64,000 nucleotides of DNA. Origin: Nipponacmea schrenckii (taxonomy: Eukaryota > Mollusca > Gastropoda > Lottiidae). The notes below the pieces were generated by a model, which was given only the letters and a program-made list of their open reading frames with translations, did not search any database and was not told the DNA's origin. Positions 21,857 to 32,675 of the stretch are shown here, piece after piece. Made by a program: the position numbers and the translations under genes. Location of the stretch: the NCBI GenBank assembly GCA_030562195.1, contig CM060199.1:23952338-24016337 (forward strand), read 5' to 3'. Positions within the stretch are counted from its first letter, which is position 1. Every line of letters begins with the position of its first letter.

Positions 21857-24310
21857 TCAATATTCACCAAACGTCAGATGGCTATTCTCCTCTAACATGG
21901 ATAAAGTATAACATTTTTGAGGGTTTATGGTTTGTTGCTTCACGAATTTTCTGAATATTATTCCCTGACGCTCTATGGTATTCTCTGAGGGATGTGAGAT
22001 ATTCGTTACTCCACCTTGTACGAAAGTGTTCAATAATTTCTTGTTGTCTTTTAAATTGTTTATTATTACAACCTTATTATGTGTAAGGTTGTTGCACTTC
22101 TCCTGCTTATCATCGGTCGGATACGCCATCGTGTCGAGTCTTCTCCCGTTCAGTATATGTGACGGTGTAAGTGGTTGTGGGTCACTAATGTCTGTCGAAA
22201 TATAGGTTATCGGTCGATTGTTCAACGTGCTCTCGATTTCTGTGACTATGGTCTGAAGAGTGTCTATATTCACAAAAGAACGTCCTAGTACTTTCTTGAT
22301 GATGTTTTTAGTCATTCCGATCAGTCTCTCCCACCAACCACCAAACCATGGCGCTCTATTAGGAGTGAATTTCCACTGTGTTCCACACTGAATCACGTGT
22401 TTTATAATTTCTGCAGCGCTTTTGAAGTTTGTGGCATTGTCAGACATCATTATACTTGGTAGTGAACGACGTGCTACGAATCTCCTGAAAGCTAACATAA
22501 ATGAATCTGCTGTTAAATCGGGAACGATTTCCAGATGTACGGCTCGGGTTGCAGCACAGGTGAATAGGCATATGTATGATATAATGTCAGTGTTCATAGG
22601 TCCTTTTGCACACAGAGCACCTGTAAAGTCAACACCTGTTACATGAAATGGTCTATCGTTGTTTACTCGATCCTTCGGGAGTGGTGGCATCTCCGGTGGT
22701 CCGTAAGGTTTTCCAATGATCTTTTTACATTGAACACATTTACGCAAATGATGTTTTACGCACTGCCTAATTCGTGGGATCCAATAATTTTGTTGAATAT
22801 GTGCAATGGTGCAATTCAATCCAGCATGTTGTATTTTACTATGAGCATTTCGTACTATTAAAGTAGTCAAATAATGTTTTGTAGGTAACAAAATCGGATA
22901 CTTTGTATTGAAATCAAGTTGTGCGTTCTGGATTCTGCCTCCACATCTAAGTAATCCAGAATTATCTATGAATAAACGAAGTTGTCTCACAATTGATATA
23001 TTCGGTTTTGAACTAGAATCTAAGCATCTGAATTCCTCCGTGAACGTCTCTTGTTGAACCATTCGAAAAAGGTTCAATTCGGCTTCCTGTATTTCTTTTA
23101 CGGTAAGAACTCCCGTATTCCGTTCACACACCTTTGTCTTCAAGTTGAAAGCGAATCGACGAACATAAGATAAGATATTGATAACCTTCTTGAATGAACT
23201 GTACCTCGCAATGTTGATAAGCATTTCCTGTTTCTGCGTTCTATGCTCTCGTTTATCTTCATTTCCGACATTTGTACGTTCATTTGTGACAATAGATAGC
23301 GTATTACATTCTGCTATGTTTCTGGTCCATGTTGGCCACAGTTCTATATTTACGATCCAAGACGGTCCATCCGCCCAGAGTTTTTTGTTTCTGAGTTGTT
23401 CCGCAGTTAGTCCTCGTGTAAGGCAACCTGCAAGGTTATAGTCGGTTGGGCAATATCTCCATTCGCGTGTTCCTACTAATGATTTGATCTCTTTGATACG
23501 ATTAGATACAAATATCGGCAATGTTTTTGACGAAGACATCCGACTCAACACTATTTGGCTGTCACACCAAAAATAAAGTTTTTGAATATCCATAAATCCT
23601 TGTAAATGTTTTGCTAAACGAGCCCCTACTAATGCTCCCATGAGTTCTAGACGGGGTAACGAGATTGCTTTCACTGGTGCCACTCTATTTTTCGACATTA
23701 TTAGATTTGATGAATTCCCTTGCACTAGATAAGCTTGTTGGCTGGAATCCGAGAAAATATGAATAGAAGTTTCACAAGTTTCTCCTCCGTTAGCTGTAAG
23801 TTTTCTAGAAATTTCGATTGTTGTCGCTACTTCGATTTCCTTTGCAATTGACTTCCACTCATCTTGTAATTTATGTGGTAGAATATCATCCCAATTGACA
23901 TGTTCTCTCCAAAGAGTTTGCATGAATACTTTCGATTTCACTGTAATTGGCGAAATTAATCCAATGGGATCAAAGATTCTTGATGACTGGCTTAATACTT
24001 CTCGTTTTGTGTCAAACTCAACTTTTGAAACATTATGTTGTCTGATTTCGTGTCCCATCGCATACCCAATATCAACATTTTGATCACTGTCCGCTGTTTT
24101 GTCTTTGTTTGCTATGTCCATCAACTTGACACTGTTTGAGTTCCAAGATCTCAAGTTGAAGCCTGCGTCGGAAAGCAGTTGTCGTGATTTTAAATAAAAG
24201 TTCACGAGTTCCGATTCATTGCGAAAGCTGGTTAATGCGTTATCTACATACAAATTTCTCTGTAATTCTGCTGATGTTGTTGATGGATTTTCTTTAAAAT
24301 GTTTGAACAA
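21857..24310 (-). pseudogene. BEL/Pao pol: RT C-terminus, RNase H, integrase
   Basis: An 817-residue open frame. Residues 1-60 are the RT thumb side including the catalytic-region LYVDNALTS. About 183-310 is RNase H (HIFSDSS, SLPRLELMGALVGARLA, FWCDSQ), where a few residues after SDSSQQAY seem deleted. About 485-530 is the integrase zinc module (H490, H495, C525, C528). The DDE core has D561 (TGVDFTG), D624 (MMSDNATNF) and E661 (FGGWWERLIG). Integrase inserts the cDNA. Near the end the frame departs from the usual EYLTSLREYHR sequence, which is present in another frame at about 22005-21965, so the C terminus is shifted. Upstream RT blocks are in other frames. Confidence 0.9.
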
Positions 24311-24765
24311 TGTTGCACTCAGTAGAAACGGCGAACAAAACGCACTACTCTAAATCGATAGGTAATTAACTTGCTGTTTGGGTCTGTCGGATTTTCTAAC
24401 CAGTAAAATCTTGTGACATCTCTATCTTTATGATCTAATTCTATTTGTAAAAAAGCCTTTTCTATGTCAGCTATGGCTGCATATTTCTCCATTCTAAAAC
24501 GTGTTAAAATCGATGTAAGTTCATTCATCAGATGGGGGGTAATCCGCTAAACATTCATTTAAACTGGGACTTTTATTGCTGGCTTTACAACTACAATTGT
24601 ATACAATTCTAATTGGTGTGGTCACTGAGTCCTTTTTTACCGGATGGTGAGGGATATAATGAATTCGATTATTTGTGTTTTCATCTGTGTTTACTTTCTC
24701 AATAAAGCCTCTAACTTCCTGATCGGCTATTATAGTTTCCAATACATTTTAAACATATTTTGATC
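24311..24765 (-). pseudogene. BEL/Pao reverse transcriptase N-terminal blocks
   Basis: Two short frames hold typical BEL RT blocks. At 24742-24521: IIADQEVRGFIEKVN, YIPHHPV, IRIVYNCSCKA and SLNECLADYPP. At 24528-24319: RMEKYAAIADIEKAFLQIEL (palm, first catalytic Asp) and TRFYWLEN. A frame shift near 24525 separates them and a second near 24340 separates them from the 817-residue frame. Together with the large deletion upstream this RT is non-functional. Confidence 0.85.
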
Positions 24766-24789
24766 TTTCGAAATGCGTTGAATTAAATT

Positions 24790-25690
24790 CTGTGTTCTTC
24801 TTTTGACGATTTCTTGATTTGTCGGCAATTCCGGACAGTTTTCTTTCCTTTTTGACAAAGTGACGTATGGTGTTTACGGTGACAATTTCTACAGTCGTAT
24901 TTGGATTGACATTCAATTATCTTATGTCTACCGAAACAATTAAAACATAGTTGTTTCTCCTTAATAATTGTTAAACGTTTCTCATGTTCAATTACGTCTT
25001 CGCATTCGATTGATGAATGGGCTCCTTCGCAGAATATGCATGTTCCCTGTTTTGTTTTTCTATATTTATCGGCTGGTTTTCTTGAATTATGTGTGCGATT
25101 TCTATCTTTTCTAACACCAGCAACAAAATTTGCTGTAGGAGTAGCTACTTGACTCGGGTATATGTTAGCCTTACCTGATTCTTGGATTGTCAGCTCTTAA
25201 CATATCGAATCACGGAGTCTTCCTATTGCCCAATTATCACTGCCATTTTCTCTGGTTATATTTGTTCTGAAGTCCGGCGGTAATTTACCTAGTATGACGG
25301 GAACCAACAGTGAACCGAACATTTCTTGACATTGTCCTAGCGATTCAAGACCTCGGATGTAAGCTTCTGATTTATCGTAGAATGTTCTAATGCTTTGTAA
25401 ACGTTCGTCGGGTGCGGGTATATCTAACAAGGCTCTCATATATGCATTGGTGACTTGATGAGCTTGACCATAACGATTTGACAAAAGTTCAACAGCTTTG
25501 TTGTAATTGAAATTAGTCATGGTTAGTCCTGAAATTACGCTGGCTGCGTCTGATTTCAATAAGGATTTTAAATATGAAAATTTCTGAACGTCGGTCAGTG
25601 TGTGGTTCTGGTGAAATGTAGAATTGTAAGATTCCCAGAAATATTGCCATTCTAATATATCTCCGTAAAACTCCGAATATATTTATTCCC
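24790..25690 (-). pseudogene. BEL/Pao gag with zinc knuckles
   Basis: The frame is open from about 25675 (LEWQYFWESYNSTFHQNHTL, TDVQKFSYLKSLLKSDAASV) through 25197 and shows the BEL capsid pattern, similar to DUF1759, ending with a stop at 25197-25199. Below it, about 25110-24830 encodes two nucleocapsid-type zinc motifs, CIFCEGAHSSIEC and CFNCFGRHKIIEC followed by CRNCRHKHHTSLC, which bind element RNA. The N-terminal start of gag is lost where the sequence joins a pol-derived segment at about 25685. Confidence 0.82.
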
Positions 25691-25735
25691 TGACGCTCTA
25701 TGGTATTCTCTGAGGGATGTGAGATATTCGTTAAC

Positions 25736-27005
25736 ATTACTCTCTCTACTGTAAATATTAGCGTTACAGTGGAATATATACTCTAATATTTCAGGTAAAA
25801 CTCTTCACTGGTCACATACAACGTAAACTTATTAGTTTTTATACAGTGATATAAGAGAAATGAAATGAATGGAGTTTTACGTCCTACTCATCTGCATTAA
25901 GTGATTTTAGAAATTAAAAAATTAAATTATAAATGTGTAAATCATTTATATTGTGAGATTAGCGGATTTGTATCATTCAATGCCACATTTAGCATTTTTT
26001 AAATGTAGAATGCCATATTCCAAATATTCCGGAAATTAATCGGCATATAAGTAAGATAAGGACGTTTCCCTCTGAACCGTACGCGAGTCGGGCCGGTATT
26101 CCTCTATGAAGGCGTACGAATTACGTTGTCAGTTGACATTTGTGATTACAACGTCATCGGCTAAATAAACATTCTCTACGTTTGCCGGTCAGTTATTGTT
26201 AATATCGGCACGCGAAGTAAGAGTTTGTGTATCGGGGGAATCCAGAAGTCACGTGATGTCCCAAAAATCATTACGTCACATGTAAACAAAGAAAATTTTA
26301 TGATTGGTGGGTGGAAGGGTTTTGTGCTAATCCATTGTTTTAGCACTCCAATTGTGTGGTTATCGGTGCATATCGATGCCTAAAAGGTGCTTAAAGATTT
26401 CTACAGCATTAAAGACAATCTTTTAACAACATGATCGTTTATTACGTAAGGTTTACATGTGTTTGCAAAATGTTGAAAAAAAATAACATTTTTCCAAAAG
26501 CATATCTCGCTTACAATTTATCCGATTTTTACAAACTTTGGCTTCAGCTAAAGCTTACGATGTCTTCTATAACTTTACGTTGGCTTTTTTTTATAAAATG
26601 AATAGTTTTTTAAAAATTCAATTTTTCGTAAATGCACTCGCAAAATTTTGATTTCTATCAATATCTTCAGAACAAAACAAAATTTTCCAAAAAGCCAACG
26701 TAATTTTGTAGAGATACATGTAGACTTGCGTTGTGAAAAATTCCATCTTCTATATTAATTAGCCTAGTAGATATGCTAATTTTAATGGAATAATTGACGT
26801 TTTTTTCGTGCATCTTTCATACCCTATTTCTTAAAGTTGAAATGTCATAAAGAAATAAATTTTATATTTTTGGATAGCTGAAAGTCCCCTCTTTCCATTG
26901 ATATTCAAATATTTCAGATAGGTGGAAAAGAAGTGGTTGAAATCGTCTATTTTTTGTACATAGGTTTAGGGTTGTCCACCCCCTTAATGGAAATTATTAA
27001 AATAT
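25736..27005. other. Unassigned sequence up to gap
   Basis: About 1.27 kb without recognisable coding. It may include remnants of the BEL 5' end and, toward the gap, non-coding flank of the integrase-bearing element. Short self-complementary words (ACGTTGGCTTTTTT near 26578 and AAAAAGCCAACGT near 26690) were the only structure noticed. Confidence 0.45.
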
Positions 27006-27505
27006 NNNNNNNNNNNNNNNNNNNNNNNNNNNNNNNNNNNNNNNNNNNNNNNNNNNNNNNNNNNNNNNNNNNNNNNNNNNNNNNNNNNNNNNNNNNNNNN
27101 NNNNNNNNNNNNNNNNNNNNNNNNNNNNNNNNNNNNNNNNNNNNNNNNNNNNNNNNNNNNNNNNNNNNNNNNNNNNNNNNNNNNNNNNNNNNNNNNNNNN
27201 NNNNNNNNNNNNNNNNNNNNNNNNNNNNNNNNNNNNNNNNNNNNNNNNNNNNNNNNNNNNNNNNNNNNNNNNNNNNNNNNNNNNNNNNNNNNNNNNNNNN
27301 NNNNNNNNNNNNNNNNNNNNNNNNNNNNNNNNNNNNNNNNNNNNNNNNNNNNNNNNNNNNNNNNNNNNNNNNNNNNNNNNNNNNNNNNNNNNNNNNNNNN
27401 NNNNNNNNNNNNNNNNNNNNNNNNNNNNNNNNNNNNNNNNNNNNNNNNNNNNNNNNNNNNNNNNNNNNNNNNNNNNNNNNNNNNNNNNNNNNNNNNNNNN
27501 NNNNN
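27006..27505. other. Assembly gap (500 N)
   Basis: Exactly 500 N. It truncates the compact antisense gene set that starts at 29039 and presumably hides more of that element. Confidence 0.99.
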
Positions 27506-27733
27506 TTAGGTTCTTTTTTTTTAATTAATTTAGTCATGTTTCTTTTTCAATTTTTTATGTTCTATTTTTAATGATTCAATTTTTGTTAACAATTCATCGA
27601 ATATTTCATTAAATTCTTCGAGTTCTTCTATGGTAATTATTTTATCAGATTTGCTTCTTTCGAAAAAAATAAATAATTTATCTAAATATGTTCCTATTAA
27701 ATTTGATATGGTTTTGTAATATAATTTCTTTGT
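27506..27733 (-). pseudogene. Small charged frame downstream of integrase
   Basis: After the stop at 27736-27734 the same minus-strand frame stays open to a stop at about 27528, coding for a lysine/glutamate-rich segment (YYKTISNLIGTYLDKLFIFF, then EELEEFNEIFDELLTKIESL) that looks like a coiled coil. There is no ATG in it, so either the stop at 27734 is a mutation or recoding point, or the segment is a decayed gene. At its end an ATG in another frame (MTKLIKKKEP) overlaps and runs into the gap, suggesting a further gene. Function not recognised. Confidence 0.45.
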
Positions 27734-27874
27734 TTAATTTTTAAGAGATGATATTTCATCACGCATACAGTAGTAAAATGGTTTTATGTTTAATTCTTCT
27801 GCCCATCTGATTAATTGAAAATTTGTTGTAGTATCTGTTCCGTATTTTTGTAAGAATTCTTTAAAGGTAATCAT
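27734..27874 (-). CDS. Small protein after the PLA2-integrase gene
   Basis: Starting at ATG 27874-27872, which lies a single base after the TAA of the integrase gene, a 46-residue product follows (MITFKEFLQKYGTDTTTNFQ ... YYCMRDEISSLKN). A longer frame from 27934 overlaps the integrase, but the tight stop-start spacing favours the shorter start. No signal peptide or membrane segment. I do not recognise the family. The spacing and shared strand suggest it belongs to the same element, and the frame stays open after its stop. Confidence 0.5.
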   Translation of the reverse strand: MITFKEFLQKYGTDTTTNFQLIRWAEELNIKPFYYCMRDEISSLKN

Positions 27875-27875
27875 T

Positions 27876-29039
27876 TTAAAAATCAGTTTTTTGAAGTTCG
27901 TTTTGATAAAATCTGCCCAAGATTTCTTCACCATGTAAATCTACTAAACTGTAAGTTGGTGGTGAAGTTTTATTAACTTTATCAATAATAAAGATTTCGT
28001 TCGTCCAATATCCAACATAACCTTTTTCAAATTTACTTTTATATTTATAAATACGAACTCTATCTCCAACTTTAAATTTGAGTTTAATATTTAAATTCTC
28101 ATTTTCAAAATTGTTTTGTGTGTTAATTGATTTTATAATATCTGGATTTTTTGAAGCTTCTGTAGGAGTTACTTTTATAGATGAATGAATTTTATTATTA
28201 TATTCATCGACAACAATTGGTAATATTTTAAGCCATTTTTGAGAATTCAATTCTGTGAACTTTTTAAATAATTTATTTTTTAGAGTTCTGTTAAATCTCT
28301 CAATTACTACAGCTTTACCTTCGTTATATGTACTGTAAATTTCAAACCCTAGAGATTTCATATTTTTATTATAAAATTCTGTTCCTTGATCTACCCATAA
28401 CTTTTTGGGTTTTCTATGTTTCATTATTGTTTCAAATGCTTTTTTAACAGTTAGACCTGTTTTGTTTTTTAGAGGAATAACCCAAGCGTATCTTGTATAT
28501 AAATCTATAACTGTTAAACAATATTTATAACCTCTTTCTGGGGGCATATTAATTAAATCTGCAGACCATATATCGTCTTTGGCGAATACTCTAACTTTTA
28601 AAAAGTTTTTAGTTTTTCTGAATTCTTTATGAATTTCATCTGCTAATCCCATACCTAATTTCATTTTTGATTTTAATAATCTTATGATTAATGCTCTTTC
28701 AACTTTTTCTCTAAAAGTGGGATTTGGAATGGATTCTAATTCTTTAATCATTTGTTTATCTGCTTCGTGTCGAAATTGTAAGTCTTCATTTCTGTATAGT
28801 TTGTCGTGTTTAAGTGCAGCAGCATCAACTCTATTAACAGGTTCTTCACCTGGTTTTGGATTATCATTTTCATCCAATCGTAAATCTAACCTAGTTCCCG
28901 GACCAGTGTAGTTATGACCTGGAAGATGTTTCTCACCTTTATATTTAGCCCATGGGAAACCGGGAAGTTTAGTTAGAGATTTTTGAATGTCTGCTGATCC
29001 GAAATAAGTTGTAGGGGAGTGAATGTTTATTAAAGACAT
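27876..29039 (-). CDS. Phospholipase A2-like domain fused to Polinton-type integrase
   Basis: One intact 387-residue frame. Residues about 38-85 match the parvovirus VP1-type phospholipase A2 domain: LPGHNYTGPGT (calcium-loop type) followed by the helix VDAAALKHDKLY with the His-Asp catalytic pair. In parvoviruses this domain opens the endosomal membrane; its role here is unknown. Residues about 145-290 are a retroviral-like integrase core of the Polinton/Maverick kind: D161 (IWSADLINM), D217 (WVDQGTEFYN) and E247 (VVIERFNRTLK). About 318-385 is the SH3/chromo-like tail (KFKVGDRVRIYKYKSKFEKG ... FYQNELQ). All expected catalytic residues are present and there is no frame break. It is AT-rich and starts 38 bases from a GC-rich hairpin. 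Polymerase, ATPase, protease and capsid genes of a full Polinton are not visible; a gap lies downstream. Confidence 0.88.
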   Translation of the reverse strand: MSLINIHSPTTYFGSADIQKSLTKLPGFPWAKYKGEKHLPGHNYTGPGTRLDLRLDENDNPKPGEEPVNRVDAAALKHDKLYRNEDLQFRHEADKQMIKELESIPNPTFREKVERALIIRLLKSKMKLGMGLADEIHKEFRKTKNFLKVRVFAKDDIWSADLINMPPERGYKYCLTVIDLYTRYAWVIPLKNKTGLTVKKAFETIMKHRKPKKLWVDQGTEFYNKNMKSLGFEIYSTYNEGKAVVIERFNRTLKNKLFKKFTELNSQKWLKILPIVVDEYNNKIHSSIKVTPTEASKNPDIIKSINTQNNFENENLNIKLKFKVGDRVRIYKYKSKFEKGYVGYWTNEIFIIDKVNKTSPPTYSLVDLHGEEILGRFYQNELQKTDF

Positions 29040-29076
29040 TTTTTGGTTATTTAAAAGGGAGGGCGGGTGGGCAAAT

Positions 29077-29167
29077 AGTAGTAATAGAACTTACAGATAT
29101 CCGGTAGCTCGGAGCGGAGCGGAGCGAAGCGGGGGGGTGCCGGATGTCTGTAAGTTCTATTACTACT
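29077..29167. repeat. GC-looped hairpin at edge of integrase element
   Basis: Arms 29077-29104 and 29140-29167 are inverted with 27 of 28 matches and extend further outward with a 3-base indel. The 35-base loop is GC-rich (GGAGCGGAGCGGAGCGAAGC then GGGGGG). It lies 38 bases upstream of the integrase start and directly abuts satellite sequence, so it marks the element's boundary. It could be a terminus, a resolved hairpin end or a regulatory palindrome. Confidence 0.85.
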
Positions 29168-30420
29168 TACCCTTATATAATGCTCTGAAACGCCCAAAAG
29201 ATTTGTCTGTGCCACTCTGGAATGGCAATATTTAACTTGTAAGGATAATAAAAGATTGATTCAGTATACTACATGATCGTTGTAGGCCGTCTGAATACGC
29301 CTACAAGCAACACAAATATGAGTAATTTCTTTAAAATACAATGTAATCTATGGTAACACCCATATATAATGCTCTGAAACGCACAAAAGATTTGTCTGTG
29401 CCACTCTGGAATGGCAATATTTAACTTGTAGGGACAATAAATCATTGAACAAGTATAATACAAGATTGCTGTAGACCGTCTGAATACGCCCACAAGCAGA
29501 ACAAATATGAGTAATTTCGATAAAATAATCTATGGTAACACCTAATATATTGCTCTGAACACGTGAAAGATTTGTCTGTGCAACTCTGGAATGGCAATAT
29601 TCAACTTGTAAGGATAATAAAAGATTGAGTCAGTATAATACATGATCGTTGTAGGCCGTCTGAATACGCCCACAAGCAGAACAAACATCAGCAATTTCTT
29701 TAAAATACAATGTAATCTATGATAATACCTAATATAATGCTCTGAAACGCACAAAAGATTTGTCTGTGCCACTCTGGAATGGCAATATTTAACTTGTAGT
29801 GACAGTAAATAATTGAACAAGTATAATACAAGATTGCTGTAGACCGTCTGAATACGCCCACAAGCAGCACAAATATGAGCAATTTCGATAAAATAATCTA
29901 TGGTAACACGTAATATATTGCTCTGAAAAGCACAAAAGGTTTGTCTGTGCCACACTGGAATTGCAATATTTAACTTGTAGGGGCAGTAAATCATTGAACA
30001 AGTATAATACAAGATTGCTGTTGACCGTCTGAATACGCCCACAAGCAGCACAAATATGAGCAATTTGTTTAAAATAATCTATGGTAACACGTAATATATT
30101 GCTCTGAAAAGCACAAAAGGTTTGTCTGTGCCACTCTGGAATTGCAATATTTGACTTGTAGGGACAATAAATCATTCCACCTGTATAATACAAGATTACT
30201 GTAGGCCGTTTGAATACGCCCACAAGCAGCACAAACATGAGCAATTTGTTAAAAATAATCTATGGTAACACTCTGGAATTGCAATATTTAACTTGTTAGG
30301 ATAAAAGATTGAGTCAGTGTATTATATGTTTTCTGGAGGCCGTCTGAATACGCCCACAAGCAGCATAATTTGTATAGACTTATATGGAAACACCCATATA
30401 TAATGCTCTGAAACGCACAA
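29168..30420 (-). repeat. ~180-bp satellite, middle block
   Basis: About seven monomers in the same reverse orientation as the block at 9.85-10.25 kb, with CCATATATAATGCTCTGAAA, GTCTGTGCCACTCTGGAAT and ATACGCCCACAAGCAGC words. The first monomer is broken by the hairpin at 29167, showing that the integrase-bearing element inserted into pre-existing satellite. Some units differ by deletions of 20-60 bases near 30240-30370. Confidence 0.9.
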
Positions 30421-32399
30421 AACATATTTTTCGTAACTTAGAAAGAAGCATAAACATTATAATTTCTTTGAGGCGAAAAGAATACAGAGGTAAACAAAGG
30501 CCAAATGGTCATGGTTCCCCGATATTTCACTGATAGTGTCCATAGATAGGCCTATAGGCCTAGATGTTTTGTTGTTTACCGACTATCAATCTCCGCCGAC
30601 TCGAAAGTCCAGACATATATATCAAACCCTTTGACCTAGTCTACGTAGGCCTTTTTCATTCACTGCCATTGAAGGCGACATCTCTGATTAAAAGAAGTCA
30701 ATGAACTACGTTAGTCTAGTTCTTTGACGAAGTTAAAGTTCCAGAAGTATCAGCACCAATTAATGTAAGGAAGATTTAATAAAGTTAATCTTGCATTATG
30801 CTTAATTGTTAGCCAAATAAAGAATTTATTATTATAATATTATTATTATTGTAAAGAATTGTTTTTATAGGCCTAATTAGTGAATCAGGGCCTAGATCTA
30901 GTTGTTGTTCAAATACCGGTAGGTGCAGTGAAATCATTAGATACAACTGATAATCATAACAAATAATGTCCAGAACATTTAACTAGAAAGGCCTATAGAC
31001 ATACATTTATTTATTTTATCAAATTATAATAATAAACATGCTCAGAATAACATGGAGCAGAGATAACTCTTAAATGTTAAGCAGAGAAAAGACAACTCAT
31101 GGCGTCAGACAACAACTATTGACTCATACAGTGAATGGGATATATTCTTCTATATGCTAAGTTTTTTGGGATAACATGTCACCAAAACTGAAATGTTCAT
31201 GTCGTTATGTGAGAATAATAAACACAAAATAAAGAGTCAAAAGTGACAGTAGGCCTACCTGTTTGCCCCTCCCCCTCTTCCAACAAAAATACAATTTGTA
31301 GGTTTTCAGTAAAATTACGTATATTTTGCCCCCCTCTACTTTGGGCCTTAATTGCTATTTAGGCTACTAATCTTCAAGTCCATTTATGCTGACAAGCTAT
31401 TTTTTTTATGACAGGAATATCATATCTGAACAACTTTACATCTTTTATAGGTTTTGCGGTTTGAGTTTTACACTCACCGCTGAAGAACCATGGTTTACTT
31501 CTAATGTGAATTTTTAGTGTGAAGATTTTGTAATAGGACTAAGAGACAAAATGGTATGATAATTTCATGATTATGCAACTTTTTTTTCCTATTATGTTTA
31601 TAACAGGTTTTGGAAACACTTGTTGGACATTCAAAATATAATGAGGAATTGATGCCATGATATCCAAAAATGAGAACCTTCTGTCCTCGACAAAAGCCCG
31701 ATATGAGATGTTGTACACCAAAATAAGAGACCACTATTTTTGAAGTCTATAATTTTTAATTTTTTAACCAATTCAAACAATCTCTTTATAAATGTTTTTC
31801 AAACAATAATAGCATTCAATCTGTTAAAACATTTAACTTTTCCATAGTACATATTCTGATATTCAAACATATTCTATCTGAATATAACTCAATATAATGA
31901 TTTGTAAAGTAGCATAACGATTCACGTAATGATTCACTGAAAAATAATAAAGATTCAAATCCTTAGTACAATATAAAATAAACATTTAAACCATTGTGGT
32001 CTGATTACTAATTCAAGCATATAATCTCTGTAGAAACAATACATTAATAAATTAACTCCCTTGCATGATTCGACTCAAAATAGCTTTCGATCAATTCTAA
32101 CAAAATTCTACCTTAATTCTTCAAATAAAGTTCATCAACATATTCTTAAAGAATAATATAAGGCAATCTTATAATTAATGGTGCTTCAATCAGGCTTATC
32201 AAGGTTCAAACAAAAATTCTTGAAACTTTTAACTTCGATCTTTTTTCTTTATAGAAAATGTTCAATAGCAAAACAAAAAATGGGATGCCGCACTTCCATA
32301 TAAGGAGTGGGAATGACGGCATGTGCCATATATGGTCATCATAGAAAAAGGCTTCAACACCTTCCTTTTCAATGGTGTTGTAGCTTTTATGATCTGTGA
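30421..32399. other. AT-rich spacer, nothing recognised
   Basis: About 2 kb with no domain-bearing frame. It may include the promoter region of the gene that starts near 32.44 kb. Short frames at 31501-31734 have no known features. Confidence 0.5.
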
Positions 32400-32441
32400 T
32401 CTTTCCTCACCATTTTTAAAATATATCTATTATTAAAGGAG

Positions 32442-32675
32442 GTGAAACATGGTGGAAGTGGAAAAAAATCAAAAGTTATTGAGAAGAATAGTGTTATATC
32501 TACCTTAAAAAAATTGTCAAAAACAGAAAACTGGCAAAGCCCAAATTCATGGGGATCTTGGCGCAATCCTCTCAGCATCTGGTCATCTGTTGCAGAAGAA
32601 TTAGGATACAAGAGTAATAATCAAAGAAGGAAACAGATATATCAGATATGGTATAGAGATAAATCATTTAAATTG
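32442..32675 (+). CDS. Exon 1 of PHD-transposase-USP-Ulp1 gene
   Basis: An open frame with a lysine-rich start, then WQSPNSWGSWRNPLSIWSSV and QRRKQIYQIWYRDKSFKL, resembling N-terminal exons of large invertebrate transposase-like genes (tryptophan-rich, with a basic QIYQIW motif). It ends in a textbook donor, TTG|GTAAGT at 32675/32676, in phase 0. There is no ATG in this frame within the exon (the nearest, at 32449, is in another frame), so the true start may lie in an earlier exon or have been lost. The frame is open back to 32400. Confidence 0.6.

Larger units (their letters stand above)
21857..25735 (-). mobile_element. BEL/Pao LTR retrotransposon, internally deleted, antisense
   Basis: Minus-strand order is gag (25690-24790), RT (24760-24250), RNase H and integrase (to 21857), the BEL/Pao layout. 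The aspartic protease region expected between nucleocapsid and RT is missing, so a deletion of probably more than 1 kb joins them near 24765. No LTR pair was recognised. Instead a 49-bp piece of the pol 3' end is present both in place and upstream of gag. Confidence 0.85.

Noticed and set aside
21862..24310. YVDN in place of YVDD in the BEL RT as a catalytic defect
   Set aside because: As I recall, YVDN-type motifs occur in BEL/Pao elements, so it is not evidence of damage by itself.
26933..27571. Frames across the second gap
   Set aside because: They are formed by N bases.
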